64,000 bases of DNA from Roseateles sp. XES5 (GCF_020535545.1 NZ_CP084752.1:3065501-3129500), one strand, 5' to 3'. Shown: positions 26,032-35,531, numbered from the stretch's first letter. A program made the numbers and translations. The notes: generated from the sequence alone by a model not told the origin.

Positions 26032-27177
26032 ATGACCATCACCGCCAACTGGAGCTACCCGACCGCGATCAAGTTCGGGGCGGGCCGCATCTCGGAACTG
26101 GCCGACCACTGCAAGGCGGTCGGCATGAAGAAGCCGCTGCTCGTCACCGACCGCGGCCTTTCGACGATGCCGATCACCAAGAACGCGCTCGACCTCCTGG
26201 AGGCCGCCGGCCTCGGGCGGGCGATGTTCGCCGAAGTCGACCCGAACCCGACCGACAAGAACCTTGCCAACGGCGTGAAGGCCTTCAAGGACGGCGGGCA
26301 TGACGGCGTCGTCGCCTTCGGTGGCGGCTCGGGCCTCGACCTCGGCAAGGCCATCGCCTTCATGTCCGGCCAGACGCGCCCGGTCTGGGACTTCGAGGAT
26401 ATCGGCGACTGGTGGACCCGCGCCAACCCCGCCGGCATCGCCCCCATCGTTGCCGTGCCGACGACGGCCGGCACCGGCTCGGAAGTCGGCCGCGCCTCCG
26501 TCGTCACCAATTCCGAGACGCACACCAAGAAGGTCATCTTCCACCCGAAGATCCTGCCGTCCGTGACGATCTGCGACCCGGAACTGACCGTCGGCATGCC
26601 GAAGGTCATCACCTCGGGTACGGGCATGGACGCCTTCGCCCATTGCCTCGAAGCCTATTGCTCGCCGTTTTACCATCCGATGAGCCAGGGCATCGCGCTC
26701 GAAGGCATGCGCCTCGTCAAGGAATACCTGCCGCGCGCCTACAAGGACGGCACGGATATCGAGGCCCGCGCTCATATGATGTCGGCCGCCGCCATGGGCG
26801 CCGTCGCCTTCCAGAAGGGCCTCGGCGCGATCCATTCGCTGTCGCACCCGGTCGGCGCGATCTACAACACGCATCACGGCATGACCAACGCCGTCGTGAT
26901 GCCGCCGGTGCTGACCTTCAACCGCCCGGCCATCGAGGCGAAGATCGCCAGCGCCGCCGCCTATCTCGGCATTGCCGGCGGCTTCGACGGCTTCTTCGAC
27001 TATGTGCTGCGCCTGCGCGAGGAACTCGGCGTGCCGGACAAGCTTTCGGCGCTCGGCGTCGGCACGGACCGGATCGACGAAATGTCCGAAATGGCCATCG
27101 TCGACCCGACGGCCGGCGGCAATCCGGTGGAGCTGACGCTCGAGGCGGCCAAGCGCCTCTTCGTCGAATGCATCTGA
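26032..27177 (+). CDS. Iron-containing alcohol dehydrogenase
   Basis: 381 residues of the group III ADH family: nucleotide site AFGGGSGLDLGKAIA, VPTTAGTGSEVGRASVV, and the metal-binding His residues in AIHSLSHPVGAIYNTHHG. It would oxidise the alcohol end of a gamma-glutamyl amino alcohol. ATG 26032 is used; TTG 26023, better spaced from AGGAAA, would add three residues and overlap the ALDH stop. Last gene of the operon, followed by a strong terminator. Confidence 0.9.
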   Translation: MTITANWSYPTAIKFGAGRISELADHCKAVGMKKPLLVTDRGLSTMPITKNALDLLEAAGLGRAMFAEVDPNPTDKNLANGVKAFKDGGHDGVVAFGGGSGLDLGKAIAFMSGQTRPVWDFEDIGDWWTRANPAGIAPIVAVPTTAGTGSEVGRASVVTNSETHTKKVIFHPKILPSVTICDPELTVGMPKVITSGTGMDAFAHCLEAYCSPFYHPMSQGIALEGMRLVKEYLPRAYKDGTDIEARAHMMSAAAMGAVAFQKGLGAIHSLSHPVGAIYNTHHGMTNAVVMPPVLTFNRPAIEAKIASAAAYLGIAGGFDGFFDYVLRLREELGVPDKLSALGVGTDRIDEMSEMAIVDPTAGGNPVELTLEAAKRLFVECI

Positions 27178-27200
27178 GCCTGGTGGCCTGAAAATGCGAG

Positions 27201-27235
27201 GGGTGGCGATCGGTCGATCGCCACCCTTCTTTTTT
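27201..27235 (+). terminator. Rho-independent terminator of the amino-alcohol operon
   Basis: A perfect 11-bp stem (GGGTGGCGATC with GATCGCCACCC), 4-base loop, then TTCTTTTTT. Confidence 0.9.
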
Positions 27236-27280
27236 ATGATAATTGTTACGGATTGCGTCGCATGATGGTGGTCATCAAAA

Positions 27281-27298
27281 TGTCATGCGACTGTCATG
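27281..27298. repeat. Short direct repeat TGTCATG x2 upstream of parA-like gene
   Basis: Two TGTCATG copies (27281-27287 and 27292-27298) start 11 bp apart, on one face of the helix, about 55 bp before the first ParA-like gene. Possible binding site; weak evidence. Confidence 0.3.
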
Positions 27299-27350
27299 AT
27301 TTGCGCCGTTCCCCGGCCCATCCTGCCAGTCTGATGCGGCGGTACGGGTT

Positions 27351-28106
27351 ATGGCAGTCATATCGATAGCGAACGCCAAGGGCGGCTCGGGCAAGACCAC
27401 GGCGGCGGTCCTGCTGGCGAGCGAACTCGTGCAGCGCGGCGCACGCACGGCGCTTCTCGATTGCGACGAGCTGAAACTGGCGGCCAGCTGGGCGCGGGCG
27501 GCCCGGTTGGGCGATGCGCTGACCCTGGTCGACACCATCGCCGCCTCCAATCTTGCCACGCATCTGCGGGCGCTGCGCGCCGGCCATCACCATATCGTCA
27601 TCGACCTCTCGGGCGCGCGCGACGCGCTGGTGGCGCTGGCGGCAGGCGTTTCCGATCTCGTGCTGGTGCCCGTACAGGGCTGCGCCATGGATAGCCGCGG
27701 GGCCGCCCATGTGCTGGAACTCGTGGATCTCGTCAGCGCCAATGCACATATGCCGATCGAGCGCGCCGTCGTGCTCTCCCGCGTCAACCCGCTCGTCACG
27801 ACCCGTGCGCTGCGCAACGTGAAGGTCATGCTCGACGCGGCGAAAATCCCCGTCGTCCCGACGCCTCTCATCGAGCGCAGCGCCTTCCGCGACATGTTCG
27901 AGACCGGCGGCACGCTTCATACGATGGGCGAGGGGCGGGTGAGCAATCTCGAAAAGGCCGTGCTGAACGCGCGGGCCTTCGCCGACGATGTGCTGCGGCT
28001 CGTTGGCGTCGGCGAGAGCCGCAGGCTCCAGCGGGCGGAGCCGGCCGGCACGATGCGCGCCGGTTCGGCCGCCGCCGCCTTTGCCGGTGTGCCGGCAGGC
28101 CCCTGA
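27351..28106 (+). CDS. ParA/VirC1-like P-loop ATPase (first of tandem pair)
   Basis: 251 residues. The deviant Walker A is AKGGSGKTT, with the signature Lys. The Asp-containing LLDCDE follows, then VIDLSGARDALVALAAGVSDL and VLVPVQGCAMDSRGA. The C-terminal part (TPLIERSAFRDMFETGGTLHTM) resembles the VirC1 branch of ParA proteins. No parB partner adjoins it, so a plasmid-type parABS cassette is not indicated. Chromosomal orphan ParA ATPases position protein clusters or polar factors. It shares its domain plan with the next gene, indicating duplication. Confidence 0.85.
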   Translation: MAVISIANAKGGSGKTTAAVLLASELVQRGARTALLDCDELKLAASWARAARLGDALTLVDTIAASNLATHLRALRAGHHHIVIDLSGARDALVALAAGVSDLVLVPVQGCAMDSRGAAHVLELVDLVSANAHMPIERAVVLSRVNPLVTTRALRNVKVMLDAAKIPVVPTPLIERSAFRDMFETGGTLHTMGEGRVSNLEKAVLNARAFADDVLRLVGVGESRRLQRAEPAGTMRAGSAAAAFAGVPAGP

Positions 28107-28326
28107 TTTCTTACCGTTAATAAATGACATCGACCCGGAGGCTGTTGATTTCTCAGGCCTTTTTATCGCGTGATGCGGTATCTTCCAGCCGTCTCATTAA
28201 TCTTCGCGATACGGAAATTTCCTTTTTGTTAACCCTATTTTGAAAGGTTTGATTAAGCAGGCGCCATTTCCACCGGGTCGTCTGACGAGAGCGATGACGA
28301 AGCTCGCAGCCTTCACGAGGAAAGAC

Positions 28327-29043
28327 ATGCCAGTAATCACATTTGCCAATGCCAAGGGCGGCGCGGGCAAGACCACCGCGGCGCTGATCCTGGCCACCGA
28401 GCTTGCAAGCCAGGGGCACCGCGTCACCATTCTCGACGCGGATCCGCAGCGCTGGATCAGCCACTGGCACGAGATTTCCGGCCGCCAGCGCAACATCGCC
28501 GTCATTTCGGAAGTCTCCATGGCCTCCATCCAGGGGCACATTCGCGAGAACAGCGCGACGACGGACTATTTCATCGTCGACCTCGCCGGTGCGCGCGATG
28601 CGCTGGTCGCAACGGCCATCGGCCTTTCCGACCATGTGATGATCCCCGTGCAGGGCTGTGCGATGGATGCGCGCGGCGCGGCGCAGATCCTCGAGCTCCT
28701 GAAGCAACTCGACGAGAAGGCGGGCATTCGCATCAACCATTCGGTCGTGCTGACGCGGATGAACTCGATGGTCACGACCCGCGCGATGACGGCGATCAAG
28801 ACGCTGCTTTCGGCCCGCGGCGTCACCGTGCTCGACACGCCCATCGGCGAGCGCACCGCCTTCCGCGACATCTTCGACTGCGGCGGCACGCTCTATTCGA
28901 TGGATCCGCTGAAGGTCAGCAATCTCGACAAGGCGCGCGAGAATGCCCGTCTCTTTGCCGAAGAGGTGCTGCGCCTGCTGCCGACGCGCAAGCGCACGGC
29001 CACGCAACGCGGCTTCTTCCGCACGCTGCAGCGCGCCGCGTAA
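28327..29043 (+). CDS. ParA/VirC1-like P-loop ATPase (second of tandem pair)
   Basis: 238 residues. Walker A is AKGGAGKTT; LDADPQRWISHWHEIS, VDLAGARDALVATAIGLSDHV and MIPVQGCAMDARGAAQILELL parallel the first gene almost block by block. The C-terminal TPIGERTAFRDIFDCGGTLYSM also matches. ATG 28327 follows GAGGAAAGAC. The 220-bp AT-richer gap upstream probably holds its own promoter. Loss of the first gene's C-terminal Ala/Pro tail is the main difference. Confidence 0.87.
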   Translation: MPVITFANAKGGAGKTTAALILATELASQGHRVTILDADPQRWISHWHEISGRQRNIAVISEVSMASIQGHIRENSATTDYFIVDLAGARDALVATAIGLSDHVMIPVQGCAMDARGAAQILELLKQLDEKAGIRINHSVVLTRMNSMVTTRAMTAIKTLLSARGVTVLDTPIGERTAFRDIFDCGGTLYSMDPLKVSNLDKARENARLFAEEVLRLLPTRKRTATQRGFFRTLQRAA

Positions 29044-29069
29044 GGCCCGAGAATTTGACGAACGACAAG

Positions 29070-29101
29070 AACGGCTGCGACGAAGTGCGCAGCCGTTTTC
29101 A
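29070..29101 (+). terminator. Rho-independent terminator after the second parA-like gene
   Basis: A 10-bp stem (AACGGCTGCG with CGCAGCCGTT) and 8-base loop are followed by TTTC. Confidence 0.75.
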
Positions 29102-29306
29102 CGTCCGTGATCGGGGACTTGGTAATGAACAATTTACCATGACTAACCTAGTGATATCTCGTCAGAAAGCCGTTCCGCGAAGGCCCCGGCGCCTTCGGCA
29201 GCACCCATGATGGGTTGCGGGTTCGCATGCGCCGCCCGGGCGCGGCCCTCCCGATGGAGCCTTGCTGCTTTCCTCCCGTTTTTTCGCGTTGCAGGATACA
29301 TCCAGA

Positions 29307-30830
29307 ATGAAGCCAGCCCATCAGACCGCCAGCCAGAGCCACGACATCGCGCGCCGTCTGGACTATCTCGGCCTTGACGAGGCGGCGCTGAAGCGCCTGC
29401 GCACGCTGAAGCCCTTCATCGAAAAGGAAATGGGGCCGGCGCTCGACAAGTTCTATGCCATCGTGCGCAAGAGCCCGGAGGTGAGCCACCTCTTTTCCAA
29501 CGACGCGCATATGAACCGTGCCAAGACGGCCCAGCTCGGCCATTGGGCGAATATCGCGGCCGGCGATTTCACGGGCGACTATGCCTCCAAAGTGCAGACC
29601 ATCGGCCATGTGCACGCCCGCATCGGTCTTGCGCCGCGCTGGTATATCGGTGGCTATGCGCTGATCGTCGAGCACCTGCTGACGGAAGCCGTGAAGTCGC
29701 TGTGGCCGAAGGGCGGGCTCTTCTCCCGTCAGGAGATCGGCCCGGAAGAATTCGCCGCGCGCTTTTCCACCCTGCTCAAGGCGATGTTCCTCGACATGGA
29801 CCTGTCGATCTCCGTCTATCAGGACACGTCCGACGTGACCAAGCAGCAGGCGGTGCAGGCGCAGGTTCTCGCCGAGGAGCGCCAGCTCGTCAGCGATTCC
29901 TTCGGTGCGGCGCTCAAGCGCATTTCCGACGGCGACCTGACGACGCGCATCACCGGGGCCTTGCCGGAGGCCTATGAATCGCTGCGCGAGGACTTCAACC
30001 ACGCCATTTCCACCCTGTCGCAGGCCATCGGCAATATCGGCGTCGGCGCCGGTTCCATTCATCTCAGCGCCCGCGAGATCGCCGCGGCCTCCGACGACCT
30101 TGCCAAGCGCACCGAGCGGCAGGCGGCGAACCTCGAGGAAACGGCGGCGGCCGTCGAACAGGTGACGACCACCGTGCGCCAGACGGCGCAGAGCGCCAAC
30201 GAGGCGAACGCGCTCGTCATGGCGGCACGCGACAATGCCCAGCGCAGCGGCGAAGTGGTGGAGGAGGCGATCACCGCCATGGGCGAGATCCAGGCCTCGT
30301 CCGCCGCCATTGCCAATATCATCGAAGTGATCGACGAGATCGCGTTCCAGACGAACCTCCTGGCGCTCAATGCCGGTATCGAGGCCGCGCGGGCGGGCGA
30401 GGCGGGCCGCGGCTTCGCCGTCGTCGCCTCGGAAGTGCGGGCGCTCGCCCAGCGCTGCGCCGATGCCGCCAAGGACATCCAGAACCTCATCGCCAAATCC
30501 CACGGCCAGGTCGAGGACGGGGTGCGCTCGGTGGGCGAGGTGGCGCAATCGCTGCGCCAGATCGTATCGCAAGTCGTCGAGGTCAGCGCCGTGTTCAACG
30601 CCATCCGCGCCAGCACGGCGGAGCAGGCGACCGGCCTGCAGGCGGTCAACCAGGCGGTCAACGCCATGGACCAGATCACCCAGCAGAATGCCGCGATGGT
30701 GGAACAGGCCAATGCCGCCAGCCAGGCGCTGACGCAGGAAGCCGCCTCCATCGCCGCCCAGCTCAGCGCCTTCCGCACCGGCGGCACCGCGCAGCCGGCC
30801 GTCGGCTCGGGCTATACGCGCGCGGCCTGA
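29307..30830 (+). CDS. Soluble globin-coupled methyl-accepting chemotaxis protein
   Basis: 507 residues, no membrane segment. Residues ~15-175 form a sensor-globin domain with proximal heme His at H103 ([17 protein letters not shown]), as in HemAT-type aerotaxis receptors. A short HAMP-like region ([18 protein letters not shown]) follows. The MCP signalling domain has the conserved hairpin tip [20 protein letters not shown]. No C-terminal CheR/CheB-docking pentapeptide is seen. It probably senses O2 or another heme ligand and signals to CheA in the cytoplasm. ATG 29307 is favoured over an upstream in-frame TTG at 29262. Confidence 0.9.
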   Translation: MKPAHQTASQSHDIARRLDYLGLDEAALKRLRTLKPFIEKEMGPALDKFYAIVRKSPEVSHLFSNDAHMNRAKTAQLGHWANIAAGDFTGDYASKVQTIGHVHARIGLAPRWYIGGYALIVEHLLTEAVKSLWPKGGLFSRQEIGPEEFAARFSTLLKAMFLDMDLSISVYQDTSDVTKQQAVQAQVLAEERQLVSDSFGAALKRISDGDLTTRITGALPEAYESLREDFNHAISTLSQAIGNIGVGAGSIHLSAREIAAASDDLAKRTERQAANLEETAAAVEQVTTTVRQTAQSANEANALVMAARDNAQRSGEVVEEAITAMGEIQASSAAIANIIEVIDEIAFQTNLLALNAGIEAARAGEAGRGFAVVASEVRALAQRCADAAKDIQNLIAKSHGQVEDGVRSVGEVAQSLRQIVSQVVEVSAVFNAIRASTAEQATGLQAVNQAVNAMDQITQQNAAMVEQANAASQALTQEAASIAAQLSAFRTGGTAQPAVGSGYTRAA

Positions 30831-30845
30831 GTGGCCCTCCTATCG

Positions 30846-30879
30846 AAAAGGCCGGGCAGTTCGCGCTGCCCGGCCTTTT
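30846..30879. terminator. Bidirectional terminator between chemoreceptor and GH5 genes
   Basis: A perfect 14-bp stem from AAAAGGCCGGGCAG to CTGCCCGGCCTTTT with a TTCGCG loop ends both convergent genes. Confidence 0.9.
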
Positions 30880-30880
30880 G

Positions 30881-32074
30881 TCATTTCTGCATGTGGGCCT
30901 CCAGAAGGTCCATCAGCTTGCCATTGCGGGGCAGCGTGTCCGCCTTGCCCTGTTCGGAAAGCCAGTAGAACTGGCCGGGCTTAACCTTGGCCGGCAGTTC
31001 GTAGTCCATGCCTTCCCATTCGTCCTCGCGGAAGGAGTAGAAGGCCCAGTGGCCGCCCTTCTCCTCCACCGTGTCCATGACGTCTGTGAGGTAGGCGCCG
31101 CAATCGGCCCACAGGCGCATGCAGCCGAATTCGGCCGCAACGACGCGGGACGGCGGCAGGCCCTGGGTCTTCGCCCAGTCGAAGGCGATGCCGATATGGT
31201 CGGCGACGGCCTTGCCGTCCCATGTCAGCTTGCCGCCGGCATAGTCCGTTTCGACGCCCGGATAGCGGAACGGCGCCTTGCGCTTCATGTTCGGCGCGCT
31301 CGTCGCGTCATAGGGCTCGTACATATGGAAGGCATAGAGCACCTTGTCGTCGGCAAGGCGCTTCGGCCAGGACGCCAGGGCACGCGGATTGGCATAGTAG
31401 CCGCCATCGACCATGACAGGGGTAACGGGATCGACAGTGCGGATCGCCTCGATGATGCGGGCATAGAGCTTCGGCAGATCACGCGGGGTGTCCGTGTTCT
31501 TCGCCTGCCAGGCGATGATGTCTTCCATGGAGCCGTTCTCGGCAAGGCCCGTCGTCTTTTCTGGCGCCGGCTCGTTGAGGAGATTGTAGGCGGCAACGGC
31601 GGGATGGTCCTTCAGGGCGTCCGCAAGATCGTGCCAGAAGGCCGTCGCCTGTTCGGCGAAGGCAGGGTCGGACCAGAGCCGGTCATCGAATTTCCCGTCA
31701 TTCTGCTGCTTCCAGCGGGCGCCCGGCAGGCTGAGCGGCGTCACAACGACCTTGAGGCCGGCGGCATGGGCGGCGTCGAGCGTCTTGCGAAGCGTCGCGA
31801 GATCCTTTGCCGGCAGACCCTTGTAGCCGTCGGCGTTACCGATCAGGAAATCCCGGCCGTCGCCCTTCCACTTGCTGAAGGTGAGGCGCACCCAGGTGGC
31901 GCCGGTTGCCGCCAGCGCCTCGAAATAGACCTCGTCGGGCGCGGTGGCGTTGAAGCTGTTGCCGCCCTTTTGCGGTGCGTCCCAGAAGGTCATGAGATCG
32001 GCGGCGGACGTGGCCTGCGGCAGGGCGCCGGCAAGCGCGAAGCAGAAGAGGGCGGGGCGAAGTTTTTTCAGCAT
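30881..32074 (-). CDS. Secreted glycoside hydrolase family 5 (cellulase-like)
   Basis: 397 residues with a Sec signal peptide (KKLRPALFCFALAGALPQATSA). The GH5 TIM-barrel motifs are WVRLTFSKWKG, the acid/base Glu in AAYNLLNEPAP, FHMYEPYDA, and the nucleophile Glu in VVAAEFGCMRLW. Substrate could be a beta-1,4- or beta-1,3-glucan, mannan or a related glycan; sequence alone does not decide. Monocistronic. It lies 24 kb from the cellulose operon that lacks its own endoglucanase gene, so it is a candidate for that role. Confidence 0.88.
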   Translation of the reverse strand: MLKKLRPALFCFALAGALPQATSAADLMTFWDAPQKGGNSFNATAPDEVYFEALAATGATWVRLTFSKWKGDGRDFLIGNADGYKGLPAKDLATLRKTLDAAHAAGLKVVVTPLSLPGARWKQQNDGKFDDRLWSDPAFAEQATAFWHDLADALKDHPAVAAYNLLNEPAPEKTTGLAENGSMEDIIAWQAKNTDTPRDLPKLYARIIEAIRTVDPVTPVMVDGGYYANPRALASWPKRLADDKVLYAFHMYEPYDATSAPNMKRKAPFRYPGVETDYAGGKLTWDGKAVADHIGIAFDWAKTQGLPPSRVVAAEFGCMRLWADCGAYLTDVMDTVEEKGGHWAFYSFREDEWEGMDYELPAKVKPGQFYWLSEQGKADTLPRNGKLMDLLEAHMQK

Positions 32075-32449
32075 GGAAAACCGGTTCTTGATGTCGATGC
32101 GGCTCCTTCGTCAGGAAAAGCGGCAATTTACGGTTCGCTTCGGGGCGAAATCGCGCCATCCCAAAGAAAAGCCGACCCGGAGACCCCAGCTCCCGACCGA
32201 AATGTGGAAATCAGGGTGAGATTGGCGCCAAATCGCTTGTGGCAGAGCTGTTCGGGGCGGTTCGTCTCGCCGGTACCGTCTTCGGGGAGCACTCCACGCA
32301 CGCACCTGTCGCGGAACGTGGGCTTTTGGGGCATGGCGAAACTGCTGTTTCGCCGGGAATTTTGCGACGGTGTGTCGGCTCTCGTCGAGGTCGCCCGTCT
32401 TTATCCCAAGCGGCCGGAAAAACCTGTCCGCCTCATAAGGAGAAAGCAG
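32075..32449. other. 375-bp divergent spacer without a recognisable gene
   Basis: It separates the divergent GH5 and VOC genes. Open frames across it are extensions of the VOC frame or lack ribosome-binding sites. No promoter, repeat or RNA could be supported. Confidence 0.5.
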
Positions 32450-32863
32450 ATGAAGTTCGTTCCCTATCTCAGTTTCGACGGCCGCTGCCGGGAAGCCTTC
32501 GAGTTCTACGCCAAGGTGCTCGGCGGCAGGATCGCGGCCATGCTCAGCCATGGCGAAACGCCGGCGGGCGAGCATGTGTCCGAGGCGTGGCAGGACAAGA
32601 TCATCAATGCACATCTGATCGCCGGGGATCAGGAACTGATGGGAGCGGACTCGCCGCCGGAAATGGGTGGAGGCGTGAAAGGAGGCTTCAGCATCTCGAT
32701 CCAGATCGACGACGAGACGGATGCCGAGCGCATCTTCAATGCCTTTGCCGATGGCGGCACGGTGACCATGCCCTTCGAAGCGACCTTCTGGGCGCGTAAG
32801 TTCGGCATGGTTACGGATCAATACGGGACGCCGTGGATGATCAATTGCGGCATGGCGGATTAA
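32450..32863 (+). CDS. VOC-family PhnB-like protein
   Basis: 137 residues, a single vicinal-oxygen-chelate (glyoxalase-type) domain of the PhnB/YjdN kind: VPYLSFDGRCREAFEFYAKVLGG, then LMGADSP, FSISIQIDDETDAERIFNAF and WARKFGMVTDQYGTPWMIN. ATG 32450 follows AAGGAGAAAGCAG. Function unknown; such proteins are often stress-linked or of undetermined substrate. Confidence 0.87.
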   Translation: MKFVPYLSFDGRCREAFEFYAKVLGGRIAAMLSHGETPAGEHVSEAWQDKIINAHLIAGDQELMGADSPPEMGGGVKGGFSISIQIDDETDAERIFNAFADGGTVTMPFEATFWARKFGMVTDQYGTPWMINCGMAD

Positions 32864-32913
32864 GCCGCGGAAATCCCGAGTTTCGCGACCGAAAGTATTC
32901 CGCATTTCAGTGA

Positions 32914-32944
32914 GGGGCCGGCCCAGAGGACCGGCTCTCTTTTG
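32914..32944 (+). terminator. Terminator after the VOC gene
   Basis: A 7-bp stem (GGGCCGG with CCGGCTC, one G-T) is followed by TCTTTT. Confidence 0.55.
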
Positions 32945-32956
32945 CTCGCGGGCGTG

Positions 32957-34375
32957 TCAGTCGACGAATTCGACCGTAACGCCGGCGCTCGTCATCTTGG
33001 CGAGTTCCGTGGCGTCCCAGTTGGTCAAGCGGATACAGCCGTGGCTCTGCGTCTTGCCGATCTTCGAGGGCTCCGGCGTGCCGTGGATGCCGTAGGTGGG
33101 CTTGGACAGTGCGATCCAGACGGTGCCGACCGGGCCGTTCGGACCGGGTTGCAAGGTCAGGACCTTGTTGTTGGCGCCTTGCTGGAAATTGATCTTCGGG
33201 TTGTAGGTATAGCCCGGATTGAGCGCGATGCGCTCCACGGTGACCGTGCCTGACGGCGAAGGCGTATCGGCCGAACCGATGCTGGCCGGGTAGGCGGCGA
33301 TCAGCATGCCGTTCGCATCATAGGCGAGCACCTGCTTGCGGCCCTTGTCGGCGAGGATCTTGGCGACCTTGCCCGTCTTCTTCTCGCCCGTCGCGACCAC
33401 CTTGATGATCGTGCCGGGAATGGTGAAGTCGACGCCGGGATTGATCTCCTTCAGATAGGCTTCGTCCATGTGGAACTTTTCCGCCAGCATCTCCGTCGTC
33501 GAGGTGAAGGAGAGATGCGGCAGAGCGGCCTTCTGGGCATAGTCGTCCGGGATCGCCGCCACATAGGGACCGGCCGCATCCGCGGCGCTGATCTCGTAGG
33601 TGGTGAAGGCGAGGCCGCCGGAAAGGCGCAGGCGCTCCAGAATGTCGTCGGCATTGTTCGGGTCGAGCGTTTCGCCCGTCGCGGTCTGCCAGGCCTCGAT
33701 GGCCTTGGTGACGTTGGAGCCCTTCTTGCCGTCGATCACGCCCGGCGAAAAGCCCTCGCGGTCGAGGAACACCTGAAGCGCGGTGATCTCGGCGGAGGAC
33801 ATCTTGCCGAGCGCCTTTGCCGGTTCGAACTTCGGGCCGGGCACGAATTCGGCATTCGGATCGACGCCATTTTCGGGCAGCGCGGCGCTGTCATCGCCGT
33901 TGAAATCGGGCAGGGGCTGCGAGCCGCCGAAATCGCCGTCCGGCAAGGGCTGGCGTTCGATGTTGCCCGGCAGGCCGTCGCGCATTTCCGGCACGGAACT
34001 CGTCGTCAGGTCGTCGCCGAAATCAGATTCCGGTGCGGGCGGAAAATAATCCGGGTTCGTTTCGGGATAGCCGCGTACCTCGCGGTAGCGATCGCGCCGC
34101 GGGCGGTAGTCGTCGCCGCGGGCATAGTCGCGGTTCGCCGGCATGGCGGTGGCGACGATGTTGCCCCAGTTGTCGACGAGCACGCTGCGGCCGCGATTGT
34201 CGCGCGCCCAGCGCACGCTGCCGTCGTCCGGCACGTAGTCGAGGATGTCGCCTTCCGGCGAAACCAGGATCATGTCGCGGGAATTGCGGCTCTGAGCTGC
34301 GGCAGGCGTGAGCGCGAATCCGAGCACGGAAGCCGCTGCAAGAAGCGAAATGCTTGTTTTGAATATCGAATTCAC
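32957..34375 (-). CDS. L,D-transpeptidase with peptidoglycan-binding and LysM-like regions
   Basis: 472 residues from GTG 34375, which gives a clean signal peptide (NSIFKTSISLLAAASVLGFA); the longer frame would start at a TTG ahead of it. Order: an acidic/proline-rich N-terminal region, a peptidoglycan-binding-1-like repeat (ALQVFLDREGFSPGVIDGKK), a LysM-like block (AEKFHMDEAYLKEINPG), then the YkuD domain with HGTPEPSKIGKTQSHGCIRL. Periplasmic 3-3 cross-linker or protein-anchoring enzyme. Larger than the 11579 paralogue and architecturally distinct. Confidence 0.9.
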   Translation of the reverse strand: MNSIFKTSISLLAAASVLGFALTPAAAQSRNSRDMILVSPEGDILDYVPDDGSVRWARDNRGRSVLVDNWGNIVATAMPANRDYARGDDYRPRRDRYREVRGYPETNPDYFPPAPESDFGDDLTTSSVPEMRDGLPGNIERQPLPDGDFGGSQPLPDFNGDDSAALPENGVDPNAEFVPGPKFEPAKALGKMSSAEITALQVFLDREGFSPGVIDGKKGSNVTKAIEAWQTATGETLDPNNADDILERLRLSGGLAFTTYEISAADAAGPYVAAIPDDYAQKAALPHLSFTSTTEMLAEKFHMDEAYLKEINPGVDFTIPGTIIKVVATGEKKTGKVAKILADKGRKQVLAYDANGMLIAAYPASIGSADTPSPSGTVTVERIALNPGYTYNPKINFQQGANNKVLTLQPGPNGPVGTVWIALSKPTYGIHGTPEPSKIGKTQSHGCIRLTNWDATELAKMTSAGVTVEFVD

Positions 34376-34607
34376 GATTTTGACCTGCCAGACTGCATAT
34401 ATCGCGCGGACGGAACACTTCAATTCGGACCTTAATATGGAAAAACTGAATCGATGGTGAACGTAACGTCAACGATGAGGGCAAAAACTTGTGATCGGTC
34501 GCGAGGGTTCCGTGAAAAGATAGGGATGGAGGACGTGCGACCCGTGGTGTTGCCGGGATTTTGCTTCTAGCATGCCGCCGTCTTGCTGCCCTTTGCCGGA
34601 GCCTCGG

Positions 34608-35462
34608 ATGACCTTCGTCCTCACCGCCGATACGCCTGCCCATTCCTTCCGCATCGACCTGACGCCGCAATCGGTGCTGGATGTCGGCAGTGCGGTGTTT
34701 CATGAGGTCAATGTCGCACCGGGGTCGGCGGTTCCCTCCGATGGCGATCCCCGCATCGACAAGGCGCTACCGGGGTTCCTGTTCACCTGCGGGCCTGACC
34801 ATATCCGCCATCCGGTGCCGATCGAGGGCGCTAGCGACGGGCGGCGCTATCCGCTGCACGGCTCGCTCTCCTCGCATCCGGCGCAGGATATCCTGATCGA
34901 GGAAGACGAGGGGGAGATCGCCTGCGAGGGGCGCATTCCCGTTGCGCTCGCCCATGGCGGCAGGGCGGAACTTGCGCGCCGCTGGCGCGCCGACCGGCGG
35001 ACGGGACATATCACGCTCGACGATACGATCACCAATACGGGCGAAACGGCATGGCCGCGCTTCGGCATGTATCACATCAATTTCGGCACGGGCCTTTTCG
35101 ATGAAAACACCCGGCTGACCGGCGCGATGCTGCCGGGCGGCAGTCTTCCCTGGCGCTTCGACGAAGGCGACATGAAGATCTTCTGCGTGCCGGCGGCGGA
35201 AACGGCGCAGCATGGCTGGGCGGAGATCGCGGTCGGGCCGATCGCCAGCCTCGGCGGGCGCAGCGTGCATATCCGCTTCCGGACCGATACCTTGCCCCAT
35301 CTGCAGGTCTGGCGAAACCAGTCGCCCGGTTGCGCGGTGCTCGGCATCGAGCCGGTCTCGCACCGGTTGGCCGCGCGCGCCGACCTCATCGCCGCCGGCG
35401 ATGCGCCGGACTTCGCGCCCGGCGAAAGCGCGGGCTACGGCCTCGCCTTCGAGGTCCGCTAG
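34608..35462 (+). CDS. DUF4432 aldose-1-epimerase-like protein
   Basis: 284 residues with the galactose-mutarotase-like beta-sandwich pattern: PLHGSLSSHPAQD, DTITNTGETAWPRFGMYHINFG, PHLQVWRNQSPGCAVLGIEPVSHR. Members bind or epimerise sugars. ATG 34608 follows CCGGAG; the ATG at 34572 is less well placed. No sugar operon adjoins it. Confidence 0.8.
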   Translation: MTFVLTADTPAHSFRIDLTPQSVLDVGSAVFHEVNVAPGSAVPSDGDPRIDKALPGFLFTCGPDHIRHPVPIEGASDGRRYPLHGSLSSHPAQDILIEEDEGEIACEGRIPVALAHGGRAELARRWRADRRTGHITLDDTITNTGETAWPRFGMYHINFGTGLFDENTRLTGAMLPGGSLPWRFDEGDMKIFCVPAAETAQHGWAEIAVGPIASLGGRSVHIRFRTDTLPHLQVWRNQSPGCAVLGIEPVSHRLAARADLIAAGDAPDFAPGESAGYGLAFEVR

Positions 35463-35531
35463 CCGCCCGCGATTGACGCCTTGGCGGCACGGGCTTAAAC
35501 GATAGCGCACTTGTTTCGGAAAGGACCTCCC

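Noticed and set aside
27351..29043. Plasmid or integrative-element partition cassette
   Set aside because: No parB, repABC, integrase, tRNA attachment site or composition shift around the two ATPase genes.
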